Assembly: GCF_003121585.1 (NCBI RefSeq)
Contig: NZ_QEOO01000047.1
Location: forward strand, 1 to 64,000
DNA from: Nocardioides speluncae
Lineage (GTDB): Bacteria; Actinomycetota; Actinomycetes; Propionibacteriales; Nocardioidaceae
Length of the DNA stretch: 64,000 nucleotides
Reading direction: 5' to 3'
Each line of letters opens with the position of its first letter. Position 1 is the stretch's first letter. Below are positions 7,947 through 15,809 of this stretch, piece by piece. The notes below the pieces were generated by a model, which saw only the letters and a program-made list of their open reading frames with translations, searched no databases and was not told the origin of the DNA. The position numbers and the translations under genes were made by a program.

Positions 7947-8930
7947 TCATTCAGGCCACTCGGTCGGGGTCAAGGCGGATGCCCGGTTGCAGCTGGTCGC
8001 CGTACACCGAATGGTGGCGGTCTTGTAGGGACCGCGCGTCAGCATCAGCAGCGCTCGGTTGGTCTCCCAGGCGACCGGGCCGAATCCCGCGGGCCGGCCC
8101 TCGAGCGACTGGACCCGGAAGTGCGCCAGGGCTCGTCCGTTGCCGGTGCGGATGGTCATCCGGTTCGTCCCTTCCCCAGCCGGGCTGCCGGTGGCAATTC
8201 GAGACCCGTCCGGAGAGATGGCACGTACCTCGTGGTCGCCGCACGTGCGCCAGATCGGCTTGCGGGGTGCGGAGATCGCGGCCAACACCGTGCAGTCTCC
8301 GTCCGGTCCAAAGGTGGTGTAGGCGAGGCGGTTGGTCCTGGTGTCGGCGAAGTACGTGTTCTTCGCGACGATCCGCTGGGTGACGTTGGTGCGGTGGTTC
8401 CACCAGAAGGTCCGGACGGTCCGGTTCGGAAAGCCGGTGAGGATCAGTCGGTCGCCGAAGTCCAGCAGCTGCGCTGAGAAGTTGAAGCGCCGCTTGCGGA
8501 GCAGGTCGCCGGTCTTGGCACTGAACACTTTCACGGTGGTGCCGGTGTGGTCGCCGACCGGCTCCACGGCCACCCGGCTGCCGTCGCTGGAGAGCACCGC
8601 GGTGGCGAGGTTGCTGCTCGGGACCAGTACCCGCACGCCGTGGGGCGTCACCCGCAGGACCCGCTGGGCCTGGGAGCCGAACGCCCAGACGACGTACGCC
8701 GTCGGGGCGACCTTGCCGAGCAGCACAGCCCCCTGGGCGCGGACCTTGATCCGGCGCGACCCGTCGACCACGGTGGTCCCCTCCATGTGCGGGATGCGGA
8801 CATCGGGGCCGCGCTCGATCCGGCCGGGCGAGAGCGTGGTGGTGGGCGCGGCGGCATTGGCGGCCGGCAGTAGCGCGAGTGGTACGGCGAGAGCAACGGC
8901 CGCTCCGCACGCCATCATCAGTCGTTTCAT
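7947..8930 (-). CDS. Secreted propeller-like protein, paralog 3 of 6, 327 aa
   Basis: A signal peptide covers about residues 1-27 (ACGAAVALAVPLALLPAANA). It has the family N-terminal motif IERGPDVRIPHMEGTTVVDG, LSSDGSRVAVEP and ISPDGSRIAT turns, and VAWETNRALLMLTRG at the C-terminus. Cysteine pairs CX16C (CTVLAA...WRTC) and CX4C (RCTATSC) are intact. An ECF-type promoter (GCAACC-N16-CGTA) lies upstream with its -10 44 nt from the start; the -35 is inside the last codons of paralog 4. A strong terminator follows, so this gene may be a single transcription unit. Confidence 0.82.
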   Translation of the reverse strand: MKRLMMACGAAVALAVPLALLPAANAAAPTTTLSPGRIERGPDVRIPHMEGTTVVDGSRRIKVRAQGAVLLGKVAPTAYVVWAFGSQAQRVLRVTPHGVRVLVPSSNLATAVLSSDGSRVAVEPVGDHTGTTVKVFSAKTGDLLRKRRFNFSAQLLDFGDRLILTGFPNRTVRTFWWNHRTNVTQRIVAKNTYFADTRTNRLAYTTFGPDGDCTVLAAISAPRKPIWRTCGDHEVRAISPDGSRIATGSPAGEGTNRMTIRTGNGRALAHFRVQSLEGRPAGFGPVAWETNRALLMLTRGPYKTATIRCTATSCNRASALTPTEWPE

Positions 8931-8972
8931 TTGTGAGTCCCCCAGTCGGTTCGGTGTGATGTTCCGGCTTCT

Positions 8973-9986
8973 CTACGCATGCACGCCGCGACCGGTTGCA
9001 TCGCTCCTGAAACTCGCCTGGCTAGGGCTGAGCTTGGAGGCCCGATTGCAGGCGGTCGGCGTACACCGGATGGTCGCGGCCCGGGTCCGGCCGTGGGTCT
9101 CCATGAGCAGCGCTCGGTTGGTCTCCCACTGGACGCGTCCGAATGCCTCGGCGCGATACGTGGCGAGCAGCCTGCCAGCGCCGGTGCGCACGTGCGTCAC
9201 TCCCGCGTCCGGGTGGTCCTCGATGATGGTGTCGGTGGCGAGCCGGGAGGCATCCGGGGAGATCGCCGCCACCCGCTCTCGGCATGAGCGCCAGATCCGT
9301 GTCGACGGCGACGAGAGCTTGCTCAACACCGAGCAGCCGCCCTCGAACGGGTCCGCGGTGTGGAACGCCAGCCGGTTGGCCCGGGCGTCGGCTAGGTAGG
9401 CGACCTTCTTGATGAGTGTCGTCCGTGTGTTGGCGGTGGGGTTCCACCACAGCGTCCGGCCGCCGGGTCCGCGCAACTGGGACAGCAGCACGCGGCCTCC
9501 GGTGAACTCCAGAAGACTCACGGTGCCTGCGAACCAACCTCGGTGCAGGACAGCGCCGGTCTTCGCGCTGATCACGCGGACCGTGCTGGAGCGGCCGTTG
9601 CCCGAGTGAGCCACAGAGGCGATCCGCTTGCCGTCGGCCGAGAGCTCGGTCTCCCAGGCATGTTCGCCGCGGGCCAGCACCTTCCTTGCGCGAGTGCTCA
9701 CCCGCAGCAGCCGCACGTTGCTACCGTCGTCGTTCGAGGCATGGACGATGTAGGAGTCGGTCCCGGACTTGCCGACCAGCGCGACGAAGTCGGCGTTCAC
9801 CCTGATCCGGCGCGACCCGTCGACGACGGTCGTGCCGTCCACGTGCGGGATCTTCGGGTTGGGCCCGCGTTCGATCTGAGCCGGACGCAGGGTCGTGGTG
9901 GGTGCGGTAGCAGTCGCCGCGGTCAGCAAGGTCAGTGGTGCGAGCAGCGTGGCCGCAGCGACTCCGGCCGTGAGCAGGGTTTTCAT
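8973..9986 (-). CDS. Secreted propeller-like protein, paralog 4 of 6, 337 aa
   Basis: A signal peptide covers about residues 1-28 (LLTAGVAAATLLAPLTLLTA). Family motifs: IERGPNPKIPHVDGTTVVDG, ISPDASRLATDTIIEDH, VQWETNRALLMETHGRTRA. Cysteine pairs CX16C (CSVLSK...WRSC) and CX4C (RCTPTAC) are intact. Unlike its siblings, which end soon after NRAS, it has a longer C-terminal tail ending DATGRGVHA; that tail is encoded by the promoter DNA of paralog 3. The ATG at 9986 is chosen by the signal peptide and an upstream AAGGGG. The 101-nt gap from paralog 5 has no strong terminator, so readthrough is likely. Confidence 0.82.
   Translation of the reverse strand: MKTLLTAGVAAATLLAPLTLLTAATATAPTTTLRPAQIERGPNPKIPHVDGTTVVDGSRRIRVNADFVALVGKSGTDSYIVHASNDDGSNVRLLRVSTRARKVLARGEHAWETELSADGKRIASVAHSGNGRSSTVRVISAKTGAVLHRGWFAGTVSLLEFTGGRVLLSQLRGPGGRTLWWNPTANTRTTLIKKVAYLADARANRLAFHTADPFEGGCSVLSKLSSPSTRIWRSCRERVAAISPDASRLATDTIIEDHPDAGVTHVRTGAGRLLATYRAEAFGRVQWETNRALLMETHGRTRAATIRCTPTACNRASKLSPSQASFRSDATGRGVHA
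8974..8999 (-). promoter_or_regulatory. ECF-sigma-type promoter of paralog 3
   Basis: Minus-strand GATGCAACC (8994-9002), a 16-nt spacer from the -35 core GCAACC, then CGTA (8974-8977) as -10, 44 nt from the ATG at 8930. It overlaps the 3' end of paralog 4. Confidence 0.55.
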
Positions 9987-10087
9987 GGTTCCCCTTGGTG
10001 GCTGGTTGGTACAGATCAGATGCAGTCCATGGGCGAGAAGTTTCGCCCCGGCCGACCAAAGATGGGCTGGGGGCGGACACGGATTGG

Positions 10088-11071
10088 TTACGGCCAGACC
10101 GTGCGGGTCAGCTTGCTCGCGCGGTTGCAGGACGACGCCGTACACCGGATCGTGGCGGTCCAGTGCTCACCGTGGGTGACCACGAGAATGGTTCGGTTGT
10201 CCTCCCATTCGGACAGGTCGAACCAGCCGTCCACGGTGAAGGTCCGAAGCGCGCGGCCGGTGCCCGTGCGCATGGTGATTGCCCGGGAACCTAGCCCGTC
10301 GTCGAGGAGGCCGACGGTCATCAGCCGGCTCCAGTCGGGTGAAGCGGGCTCGATCCGGTCTCGGCAGGAGCGCCAGATCCGGTCAGCGGGCCGGGAGATC
10401 CGGGTCAGCACTGAGCAGCCGCCCTGGTACGGGTCCTTGGAGTAGAACGCCACCCGGTTGGCGGACAGGTCGCCGGTGTAGGCGTCCTTGAACACCACGG
10501 TTCGATTGGTGCCACCCAGCCGCCAGATAAGCGTGCGGGGTCCGTTGTTGCCCCACACCGTCGCCAGCAGGCGGCGTCCGTCGACATCGTGCAGGCTGGT
10601 CCAGCCGGAGAACGAGCGCTGGTACTGAAGTCCGCCCGTCACCGCGCTGAGCACCTTCACAGTGGACTTCCGCCGCCCCTCGGCGGAAAGGTAGGCGATC
10701 CGGGCGCCGTCATCGGCGACCAGGACGGTGCTCAGCGCTCGGAGATCGGCCCGCAGCAGGACCCTGGTCGTGCCGTCGGCAGCGACCCGCAGCAGCCGCC
10801 GGTTCTCGCCGCTCGCCGAAGAGGCGCCGACGATGTACGCCGACGGGCCGGCGGTGCCGTGCAGGCCGATCCGGCCTGCATTGACCTTGATCCGGCGGTC
10901 GCCGTCGATGATCGTGGTGCCCTTGACGTACGGAACCTGGGGGTTGGGTCCGCGCTTGATCTCGGCCGGGCGGAGCGGTGTGGTCGGCTCGGCCTGGGCT
11001 GATGCCGCGGCTGCGCCGAGCGGGACGAGCAGGGCCGCCGTTGCAGTGACGACCGCGAGAAGTCGGTTCAT
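10088..11071 (-). CDS. Secreted propeller-like protein, paralog 5 of 6, 327 aa
   Basis: A signal peptide covers about residues 1-27 (LLAVVTATAALLVPLGAAAA). Family motifs: IKRGPNPQVPYVKGTTIIDG near the N-terminus, SPDWSRLMTVGLLDDG, and LSEWEDNRTILVVTHGEHW at the C-terminus, where the usual WETNRALL is altered. Cysteine pairs CX16C (CSVLTR...WRSC) and CX4C (RCTASSC) are intact. The ATG at 11071 has a good Shine-Dalgarno (AGGAG, about 7 nt upstream). No ECF-type promoter is visible upstream, unlike paralogs 1, 3 and 6, but paralog 6 ends in a terminator before it. Confidence 0.82.
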   Translation of the reverse strand: MNRLLAVVTATAALLVPLGAAAASAQAEPTTPLRPAEIKRGPNPQVPYVKGTTIIDGDRRIKVNAGRIGLHGTAGPSAYIVGASSASGENRRLLRVAADGTTRVLLRADLRALSTVLVADDGARIAYLSAEGRRKSTVKVLSAVTGGLQYQRSFSGWTSLHDVDGRRLLATVWGNNGPRTLIWRLGGTNRTVVFKDAYTGDLSANRVAFYSKDPYQGGCSVLTRISRPADRIWRSCRDRIEPASPDWSRLMTVGLLDDGLGSRAITMRTGTGRALRTFTVDGWFDLSEWEDNRTILVVTHGEHWTATIRCTASSCNRASKLTRTVWP

Positions 11072-11169
11072 GGTGATCTCCTGGTGAGGTGCGGATCTGG
11101 CGTGCCGTTCGCGCCTACACATCGGATGCTCCAACCGCGCCACTTGTTGTCGCGAGGAGACGACGAAAA

Positions 11170-11194
11170 GCCGGGGCGGCAAGGCCGCCCCGGC
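11170..11194 (-). terminator. Terminator of paralog 6
   Basis: Perfect 11-bp stem GCCGGGGCGGC with loop AAG, 15 nt beyond the stop of paralog 6, followed on the minus strand by CTTTTCGTC. Confidence 0.8.
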
Positions 11195-11209
11195 GTTCCT
11201 GGTTCGGTG

Positions 11210-12181
11210 CTACGGCTGGACGGTGCGGGTCAGCTTGGTGGCCCGGTTGACGGTGGTGGCCGTCGCCCGGACGGTGGCGGTCCAGGTCTGGCCGTGAGTC
11301 TCGAGTAGCAGCGCCCGGTTGGTCTCCCACTCGATCGCGCCGAACCAGGACGTCTTGTAGGTCACCAGCGCGCGGCCGGCACCGGTGCGCATGGTGACCC
11401 GCCGCGGGCCGAGGCCGTCGGACAAAATGTCGATCGTCGCGAGACGCGAGGCGTCGGGCGAGATCGCGGCGACCCGGTCCGTGCAGGAGCGCCAGATCGG
11501 CGTGGTCGGCGCGGTGATCCGGGTCAGCACCGAGCAGCCGTCCTCGAACGGGTCTGCGGTGTAGAAGGCCAGCCGATTGCTCTTGAAGCTGCCTTCGTAG
11601 CCGGTCTTGTTGTTGATGGTCTTGCGGGTGTTGGTCTTGTAGTTCCACACGAACGTGCGCGCCGGTCCCCAGCTCGACAGCAGCACCCGGTCGCCGGCGA
11701 AGTCCAGCTTGTTGACCGAGCCCTGGAAGGTGCCGGTCCGCTGGGTCGTGCCGGTGCTGGTGCTGATCACCTTGATCGTGGTCCGGGCACCGCTCTCGCG
11801 GGTGGTCAGCGCGACCCGGGTGCCGTTGCCGCTGAGCACGGCCTCGTAGGTCTGGTCGCCGCGGGCGAGCACCTTTGCGGGCTGGCCGGCGCGGACCCGG
11901 AGCAGCCGCGCGTTGCCGCCGTCCCTGCCTGCGGCAACGACGATGTACGACGCGGTGCCGGCCTTGCCGAGCAGCTGCACCTGGGCGGCGTTGACCTTCA
12001 CCTTGCGGGTGCCGTCGACGACGGTGCTGCCGTCGACGTACGGGATCTTCGGGTTCGGGCCGCGGTCGATCTGGTTCGGCGCGAGGTTCTTCGTGGGCTC
12101 GGCGTGGGCCGCTGCCGGCAGCATCGCGAGTGGTACGGCGATGGCGGCGGTGGCGGCGCAGGCGGTGAGCAGTCGCTTCAT
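11210..12181 (-). CDS. Secreted propeller-like protein, paralog 6 of 6, lacking one cysteine pair, 323 aa
   Basis: A signal peptide covers about residues 1-27 (ACAATAAIAVPLAMLPAAAH). Family motifs: IDRGPNPKIPYVDGSTVVDG, ISPDASRLATIDILSDG, IEWETNRALLLETHGQTW. The CX16C pair (CSVLTR...WRSC) is present. At the second pair, where siblings read RCxxxxCNRAS, this copy has RATATTVNRAT: both cysteines are gone together, as expected for loss of one disulfide. An ECF-type promoter lies with its -10 44 nt upstream. It is divergent from proS. Confidence 0.83.
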   Translation of the reverse strand: MKRLLTACAATAAIAVPLAMLPAAAHAEPTKNLAPNQIDRGPNPKIPYVDGSTVVDGTRKVKVNAAQVQLLGKAGTASYIVVAAGRDGGNARLLRVRAGQPAKVLARGDQTYEAVLSGNGTRVALTTRESGARTTIKVISTSTGTTQRTGTFQGSVNKLDFAGDRVLLSSWGPARTFVWNYKTNTRKTINNKTGYEGSFKSNRLAFYTADPFEDGCSVLTRITAPTTPIWRSCTDRVAAISPDASRLATIDILSDGLGPRRVTMRTGAGRALVTYKTSWFGAIEWETNRALLLETHGQTWTATVRATATTVNRATKLTRTVQP

Positions 12182-12224
12182 GGTTCCCCCAAAGTCGGGT
12201 GTCGGTGTGTCTGTCCGAGTCCAA

Positions 12225-12250
12225 GACGCAAACCGGTGCCGGCTGGTTGC
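12225..12250 (-). promoter_or_regulatory. ECF-sigma-type promoter of paralog 6
   Basis: Minus-strand GATGCAACC (12245-12253), a 16-nt spacer after GCAACC, then CGTC (12225-12228). Same distance (44 nt) to the start codon as in paralog 3. Confidence 0.6.
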
Positions 12251-12318
12251 ATCGATTCCGAAGTTATCTGGCGCGACAACACACCTAATCCGTTTGGTCC
12301 CGGAACCACCCCCGGAAG

Positions 12319-12324
12319 TAGCCT
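12319..12324 (+). promoter_or_regulatory. -10 hexamer TAGCCT of leaderless proS
   Basis: TAGCCT ends 7 nt before the ATG at 12332. This favours 12332 over the internal ATG at 12386 as the proS start. Confidence 0.55.
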
Positions 12325-12331
12325 TGCGCGC

Positions 12332-14146
12332 ATGACTCTCAGCACCGGGACCGGACGCTCAGGCAGCACTGGGCGGGTCCTGCGCATGTCCCAGCTCTTC
12401 GTCCGCACGCTTCGCGACGACCCGGCCGACGCGGAGGTGCCCAGCCACAAGCTGCTGGTGCGCGCGGGCTACATCCGCCGCAACGCCCCGGGCATCTACA
12501 CCTGGCTGCCGCTGGGCCTGCGCGTGTTGCGCAAGATCGAGAACATCGTTCGCGACGAGATGGACGCGATCGGCGCCCAGGAGCTCTCCTTCCCGGCGCT
12601 GCTGCCGAAGGAGCCCTACGAGGCCACCAACCGGTGGACCGAGTACGGCGACAACATCTTCCGGCTCAAGGACCGCAAGGACGCGGAGTACCTCCTCGGC
12701 CCGACCCACGAGGAGATGTTCACGCTGGTCGTGAAGGACCTGTACTCGTCGTACAAGGACCTGCCGCTGACGATCTACCAGATCCAGACCAAGTACCGCG
12801 ACGAGGCGCGGCCCCGCGCGGGCATCCTGCGCGGGCGCGAGTTCGTGATGAAGGACTCCTACTCCTTCGACGTCGACGACGCCGGCCTGGACGCGAGCTA
12901 CCAGGCCCACCGCGACGCCTACATCCGGATCTTCGACAAGCTCGGCTTCGACTACGTCATCGTCAAGGCCACGTCCGGGGCGATGGGCGGGTCCAAGTCC
13001 GAGGAGTTCCTGGCGACCGCCGCCGTCGGCGAGGACACCTACGTCCGCTGCAGCAACTGTGACTACGCCGCCAACGTCGAGGCGGTCGCGGTCCGGCCGC
13101 CCGACGCCGTTCCGTACGACGACGCTCCCGCCGCGCATGCCGAGGAGACCCCGGACACGCCGACCATCGAGACGCTGGTCGACCACCTCAACGAGAAGTT
13201 CCCGCGCGCGGACCGGCCCTGGGCGGCCGGCGACACGCTCAAGAACGTACTGGTCGTGCTCAAGCACCCCGACGGCACCCGCGAGCCGCTCGCGATCGGC
13301 GTACCCGGCGACCGCGAGGTCGACCAGAAGCGCCTCGAGGGCCAGCTGGAGCCGATCGAGGTCGAGGCCATGGACGACGTCGAGTTCAAGAAGCACTCGG
13401 CGCTGGTCAAGGGCTACATCGGCCCCGGCGCGCTGGGCGAGAAGTCGGACTCCCAGATCCGCTACCTGGTCGACCCGCGCGTGGTCGAGGGCACCCGCTG
13501 GGTGACCGGCGCGGACGTTCCCGGATCGCATGTCCTCGACCTGGTCGTGGGCCGCGACTTCACGCCGGACGGCACCATCGAGGCGGCCGAGGTCCGCGAG
13601 GGCGACGCCTGCCCCAACTGCGACTCCGGGACCCTCCACGCCGCCCGCGGCATCGAGATGGGCCACATCTTCCAGCTCGGTCGCAAGTACGCCGACGCGC
13701 TGGGCCTGCAGGTCCTCGACGTCAACGGCAAGCTGGTGACGGTCACGATGGGCTCCTACGGCATCGGCCCGTCCCGCGCCGTCGCCGCGATCGCCGAGAA
13801 CACCCTCGACGAGCGCGGCCTGTGCTGGCCGCGCGACGTTGCCCCGGCGGACATCCACCTGGTCGCGGCCGGCAAGGACCCGGCGGTCTTCGAGGCGGCC
13901 GACAAGCTGGCCACCGACCTGGCGGCAGCCGGCATCGACGTGATCTACGACGACCGCGCCGGCAAGATCAGCCCGGGAGTGAAGTTCAAGGACGCCGAGC
14001 TGATCGGCGTACCCACCAGAGTCACGGTCGGCAAGGGGCTTGTCGACGGCAACGTCGAGGTCAAGGACCGGCGTACCGGTGAGGCCACCGACGTCGCCGT
14101 GGCCGACGCCGTCACCCACCTGGTCGGTCTGGTCCGCAGAAACTAA
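12332..14146 (+). CDS. proS: Prolyl-tRNA synthetase, 604 aa
   Basis: Charges tRNA-Pro with proline in the cytoplasm. It is a bacterial-type class II enzyme: SQLFVRTLRDDPADAEVPSH at the N-terminus, the TXE-like GPTHEEMFT segment, motif 2 RDEARPRAGILRGREFVMKD, and motif 3 GIGPSRAVAAIAE. The roughly 180-aa editing (INS) domain sits between motifs 2 and 3 (about 225-410), and an anticodon-binding domain ends the protein (VTVGKGLVDGNVEVKDRRTG). Starting at 12332 adds 18 residues before the usual family N-terminus; ATG 12386 (586 aa) is the alternative. Divergent from paralog 6. Confidence 0.95.
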   Translation: MTLSTGTGRSGSTGRVLRMSQLFVRTLRDDPADAEVPSHKLLVRAGYIRRNAPGIYTWLPLGLRVLRKIENIVRDEMDAIGAQELSFPALLPKEPYEATNRWTEYGDNIFRLKDRKDAEYLLGPTHEEMFTLVVKDLYSSYKDLPLTIYQIQTKYRDEARPRAGILRGREFVMKDSYSFDVDDAGLDASYQAHRDAYIRIFDKLGFDYVIVKATSGAMGGSKSEEFLATAAVGEDTYVRCSNCDYAANVEAVAVRPPDAVPYDDAPAAHAEETPDTPTIETLVDHLNEKFPRADRPWAAGDTLKNVLVVLKHPDGTREPLAIGVPGDREVDQKRLEGQLEPIEVEAMDDVEFKKHSALVKGYIGPGALGEKSDSQIRYLVDPRVVEGTRWVTGADVPGSHVLDLVVGRDFTPDGTIEAAEVREGDACPNCDSGTLHAARGIEMGHIFQLGRKYADALGLQVLDVNGKLVTVTMGSYGIGPSRAVAAIAENTLDERGLCWPRDVAPADIHLVAAGKDPAVFEAADKLATDLAAAGIDVIYDDRAGKISPGVKFKDAELIGVPTRVTVGKGLVDGNVEVKDRRTGEATDVAVADAVTHLVGLVRRN

Positions 14147-14171
14147 TTGGTCCATTTGACAATAAAGTCGG

Positions 14172-14177
14172 TACGGT
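14172..14177 (+). promoter_or_regulatory. -10 hexamer TACGGT of leaderless DUF4291 gene
   Basis: TACGGT ends 6 nt before the ATG at 14184; an unusually AT-rich stretch for this genome (ATTTGACAATAAAG) lies just upstream. Confidence 0.55.
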
Positions 14178-14183
14178 GTCGGC

Positions 14184-14804
14184 ATGAATGAGAATCCGAC
14201 ACCGTACCGGCAGGTGCGGGCCGACTTCGATGATCGGCACCTCACCGTCTATCAGGCCTACTCGCCACACATCGCCGGGCCGGCGGAGGCCGCCGGGCGC
14301 TTCGTGCCGCCGTTCAAGCTCGACCGCATGACCTGGATCAAGCCGTCCTTCCTGTGGATGATGTACCGCTGCGGCTGGGCGACCAAGCCGGGGCAGGAGC
14401 GGGTGCTCGCGATCCGCCTGGAGCGCGCGGGCTTCGAGGCGTTGCTGGGCGAAGCCTGGCTGAGCCACGTCGACCCGGGTCTCCATGCATCGCACGATGA
14501 CTGGGCCGCCGGCCTGCAAGACCACGACGTCCGCATCCAGTGGGACCCGGAGCGGGACCTGCACCACCAGCCGCTGGACCACCGGTCCATCCAGATCGGC
14601 CTCGGCGGCAGCGCCGCGCGCCGTTGGCACGACTCGATCGTCGGCCTGAAGGACATCACCGACCTGGCCCGCCGCGTCCAGAGACTTGCCGCGGCCGCTG
14701 ACGTCGCCGGCGCTACCGAGCTGCTGCCCGTCGAGCGGCCCTACCCGGTGCCGGACCACCTGGCGGCCGCGTTGGGCATGAGCGCCCACAGTACCGAAGA
14801 GTAG
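14184..14804 (+). CDS. DUF4291 family protein, 206 aa
   Basis: Matches the DUF4291 family over its full length: YRQVRADFDDRHLTVYQAYS at the N-terminus, then KLDRMTWIKPSFLWMMYRCG, followed by VQWDPE-like IQWDPERDLHH and a conserved RSIQIGLGG. The conserved Arg, Lys, Trp and His residues suggest an enzyme with a phosphate- or nucleotide-related active site, but I know of no proven activity. Leaderless -10 upstream. It stands alone between proS and a membrane protein, each with its own promoter. Confidence 0.82.
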   Translation: MNENPTPYRQVRADFDDRHLTVYQAYSPHIAGPAEAAGRFVPPFKLDRMTWIKPSFLWMMYRCGWATKPGQERVLAIRLERAGFEALLGEAWLSHVDPGLHASHDDWAAGLQDHDVRIQWDPERDLHHQPLDHRSIQIGLGGSAARRWHDSIVGLKDITDLARRVQRLAAAADVAGATELLPVERPYPVPDHLAAALGMSAHSTEE

Positions 14805-14864
14805 GTCGGTTTCAGGCCGCCGGAACCGTCGTACTCTTCGGTACGGCAGGCGCGCGGTCTCCGA

Positions 14865-14870
14865 TAGGTT
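14865..14870 (+). promoter_or_regulatory. -10 hexamer TAGGTT of leaderless membrane-protein gene
   Basis: TAGGTT ends 6 nt before the ATG at 14877. Confidence 0.55.
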
Positions 14871-14876
14871 CACCGC

Positions 14877-15743
14877 ATGTCTTCGACCGGCGAGTCCGAG
14901 CCCACCCGCAGCCGTCCGCCGCACCCGAACCCGCCGCCGGCCGGACCGCCGGCCGGGCCGCCGCAGGGCTCGGAGCCGACCCGCGTCCAGCCGGCGGGAC
15001 CTCCGCCCGGCCAGCAGCAGCCGGGCCAGCCGCCGGCGCCGTACCAACCGCCCGCCGGGCTGGCCTACGGTCCGCCCGCCGGTGGCCAGCCGCCTCGCCG
15101 TACCGGCGGCAAGGGGTGGCTCTGGGCGCTCGGCGGATTCCTGGTCGCGTCGCTGGTGTGGGGGGCGGTCCTGGGTGCGCTGCTGCTCACCGGCGTCCTC
15201 GGCGGCAGCGTCAGCCTCGGCGACTACGAGTACACCGACGACCTCTGCAAGGCGGTCGACCTGAAGCCGCTCGAGGAGTCCGGGTTCACCGTCTCCGAGG
15301 CCTCCGGCACGAGCGAGAACCCGACGAGCCGGGGCACCGAGCACGACGCGATCGACTCGATGTCGTGCTTCACCTCGCTGACCGGGGAGGGCTCGGTCTC
15401 CGGCTATCACTACACCTGGGCCGACCTGCACAAGGAGACCGACCCGGAGCCGGAGTTCGAGTCTCGCTACCTCGCCTACAACGGGTACGACGAGACCGAT
15501 GGCGTCGACTACACCGTCGAGGAGCTGTCCGACCTGGGCGACCAGGCATTCCTGGTCACCCAGACCTCGGACGGCGAGTACGCCGGCGGTGAGGTCGTCC
15601 TCGGCATCCTCGACGGTGGGCTGACCTACCAGGCCACGTGGAACGCCTACTCCAGCACGGATGCCGCCGACCTCGACGGCGACGAGATCGCCGACCAGCT
15701 GCGCGAGGTCGCGGAGGGCACGCTCGACGACCTGGAGGACTAG
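14877..15743 (+). CDS. Proline-rich single-pass membrane protein, 288 aa
   Basis: I do not recognise a specific family. Residues 1-78 are a Pro/Gly/Gln-rich, presumably disordered cytoplasmic segment ending in basic RRTGGKG. One transmembrane helix follows (about 82-108, WLWALGGFLVASLVWGAVLG). The extracellular domain (about 110-288) is acidic and has two cysteines (DLCKAVD and SMSCFTS) that may pair, as in DUF3558-like or septum-formation-type actinobacterial proteins. Leaderless start. Function unknown. Confidence 0.7.
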   Translation: MSSTGESEPTRSRPPHPNPPPAGPPAGPPQGSEPTRVQPAGPPPGQQQPGQPPAPYQPPAGLAYGPPAGGQPPRRTGGKGWLWALGGFLVASLVWGAVLGALLLTGVLGGSVSLGDYEYTDDLCKAVDLKPLEESGFTVSEASGTSENPTSRGTEHDAIDSMSCFTSLTGEGSVSGYHYTWADLHKETDPEPEFESRYLAYNGYDETDGVDYTVEELSDLGDQAFLVTQTSDGEYAGGEVVLGILDGGLTYQATWNAYSSTDAADLDGDEIADQLREVAEGTLDDLED

Positions 15744-15809
15744 AACACCTGGTCAATCGGCCGCGCACGCGGCAGGCTGCCACTCTGAGGATTTCCAGGG
15801 GAGGCAGAG

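Noticed and set aside
10031..10048. GGGCGA...TCGCCC hairpin as terminator of paralog 5
   Set aside because: Only a 6-bp stem, no T-rich tail and 40 nt from the stop; too weak to call.
12104..12331. Extended proS start at 12104
   Set aside because: That region holds the signal-peptide codons and promoter of paralog 6 on the other strand; the added residues do not resemble ProRS.
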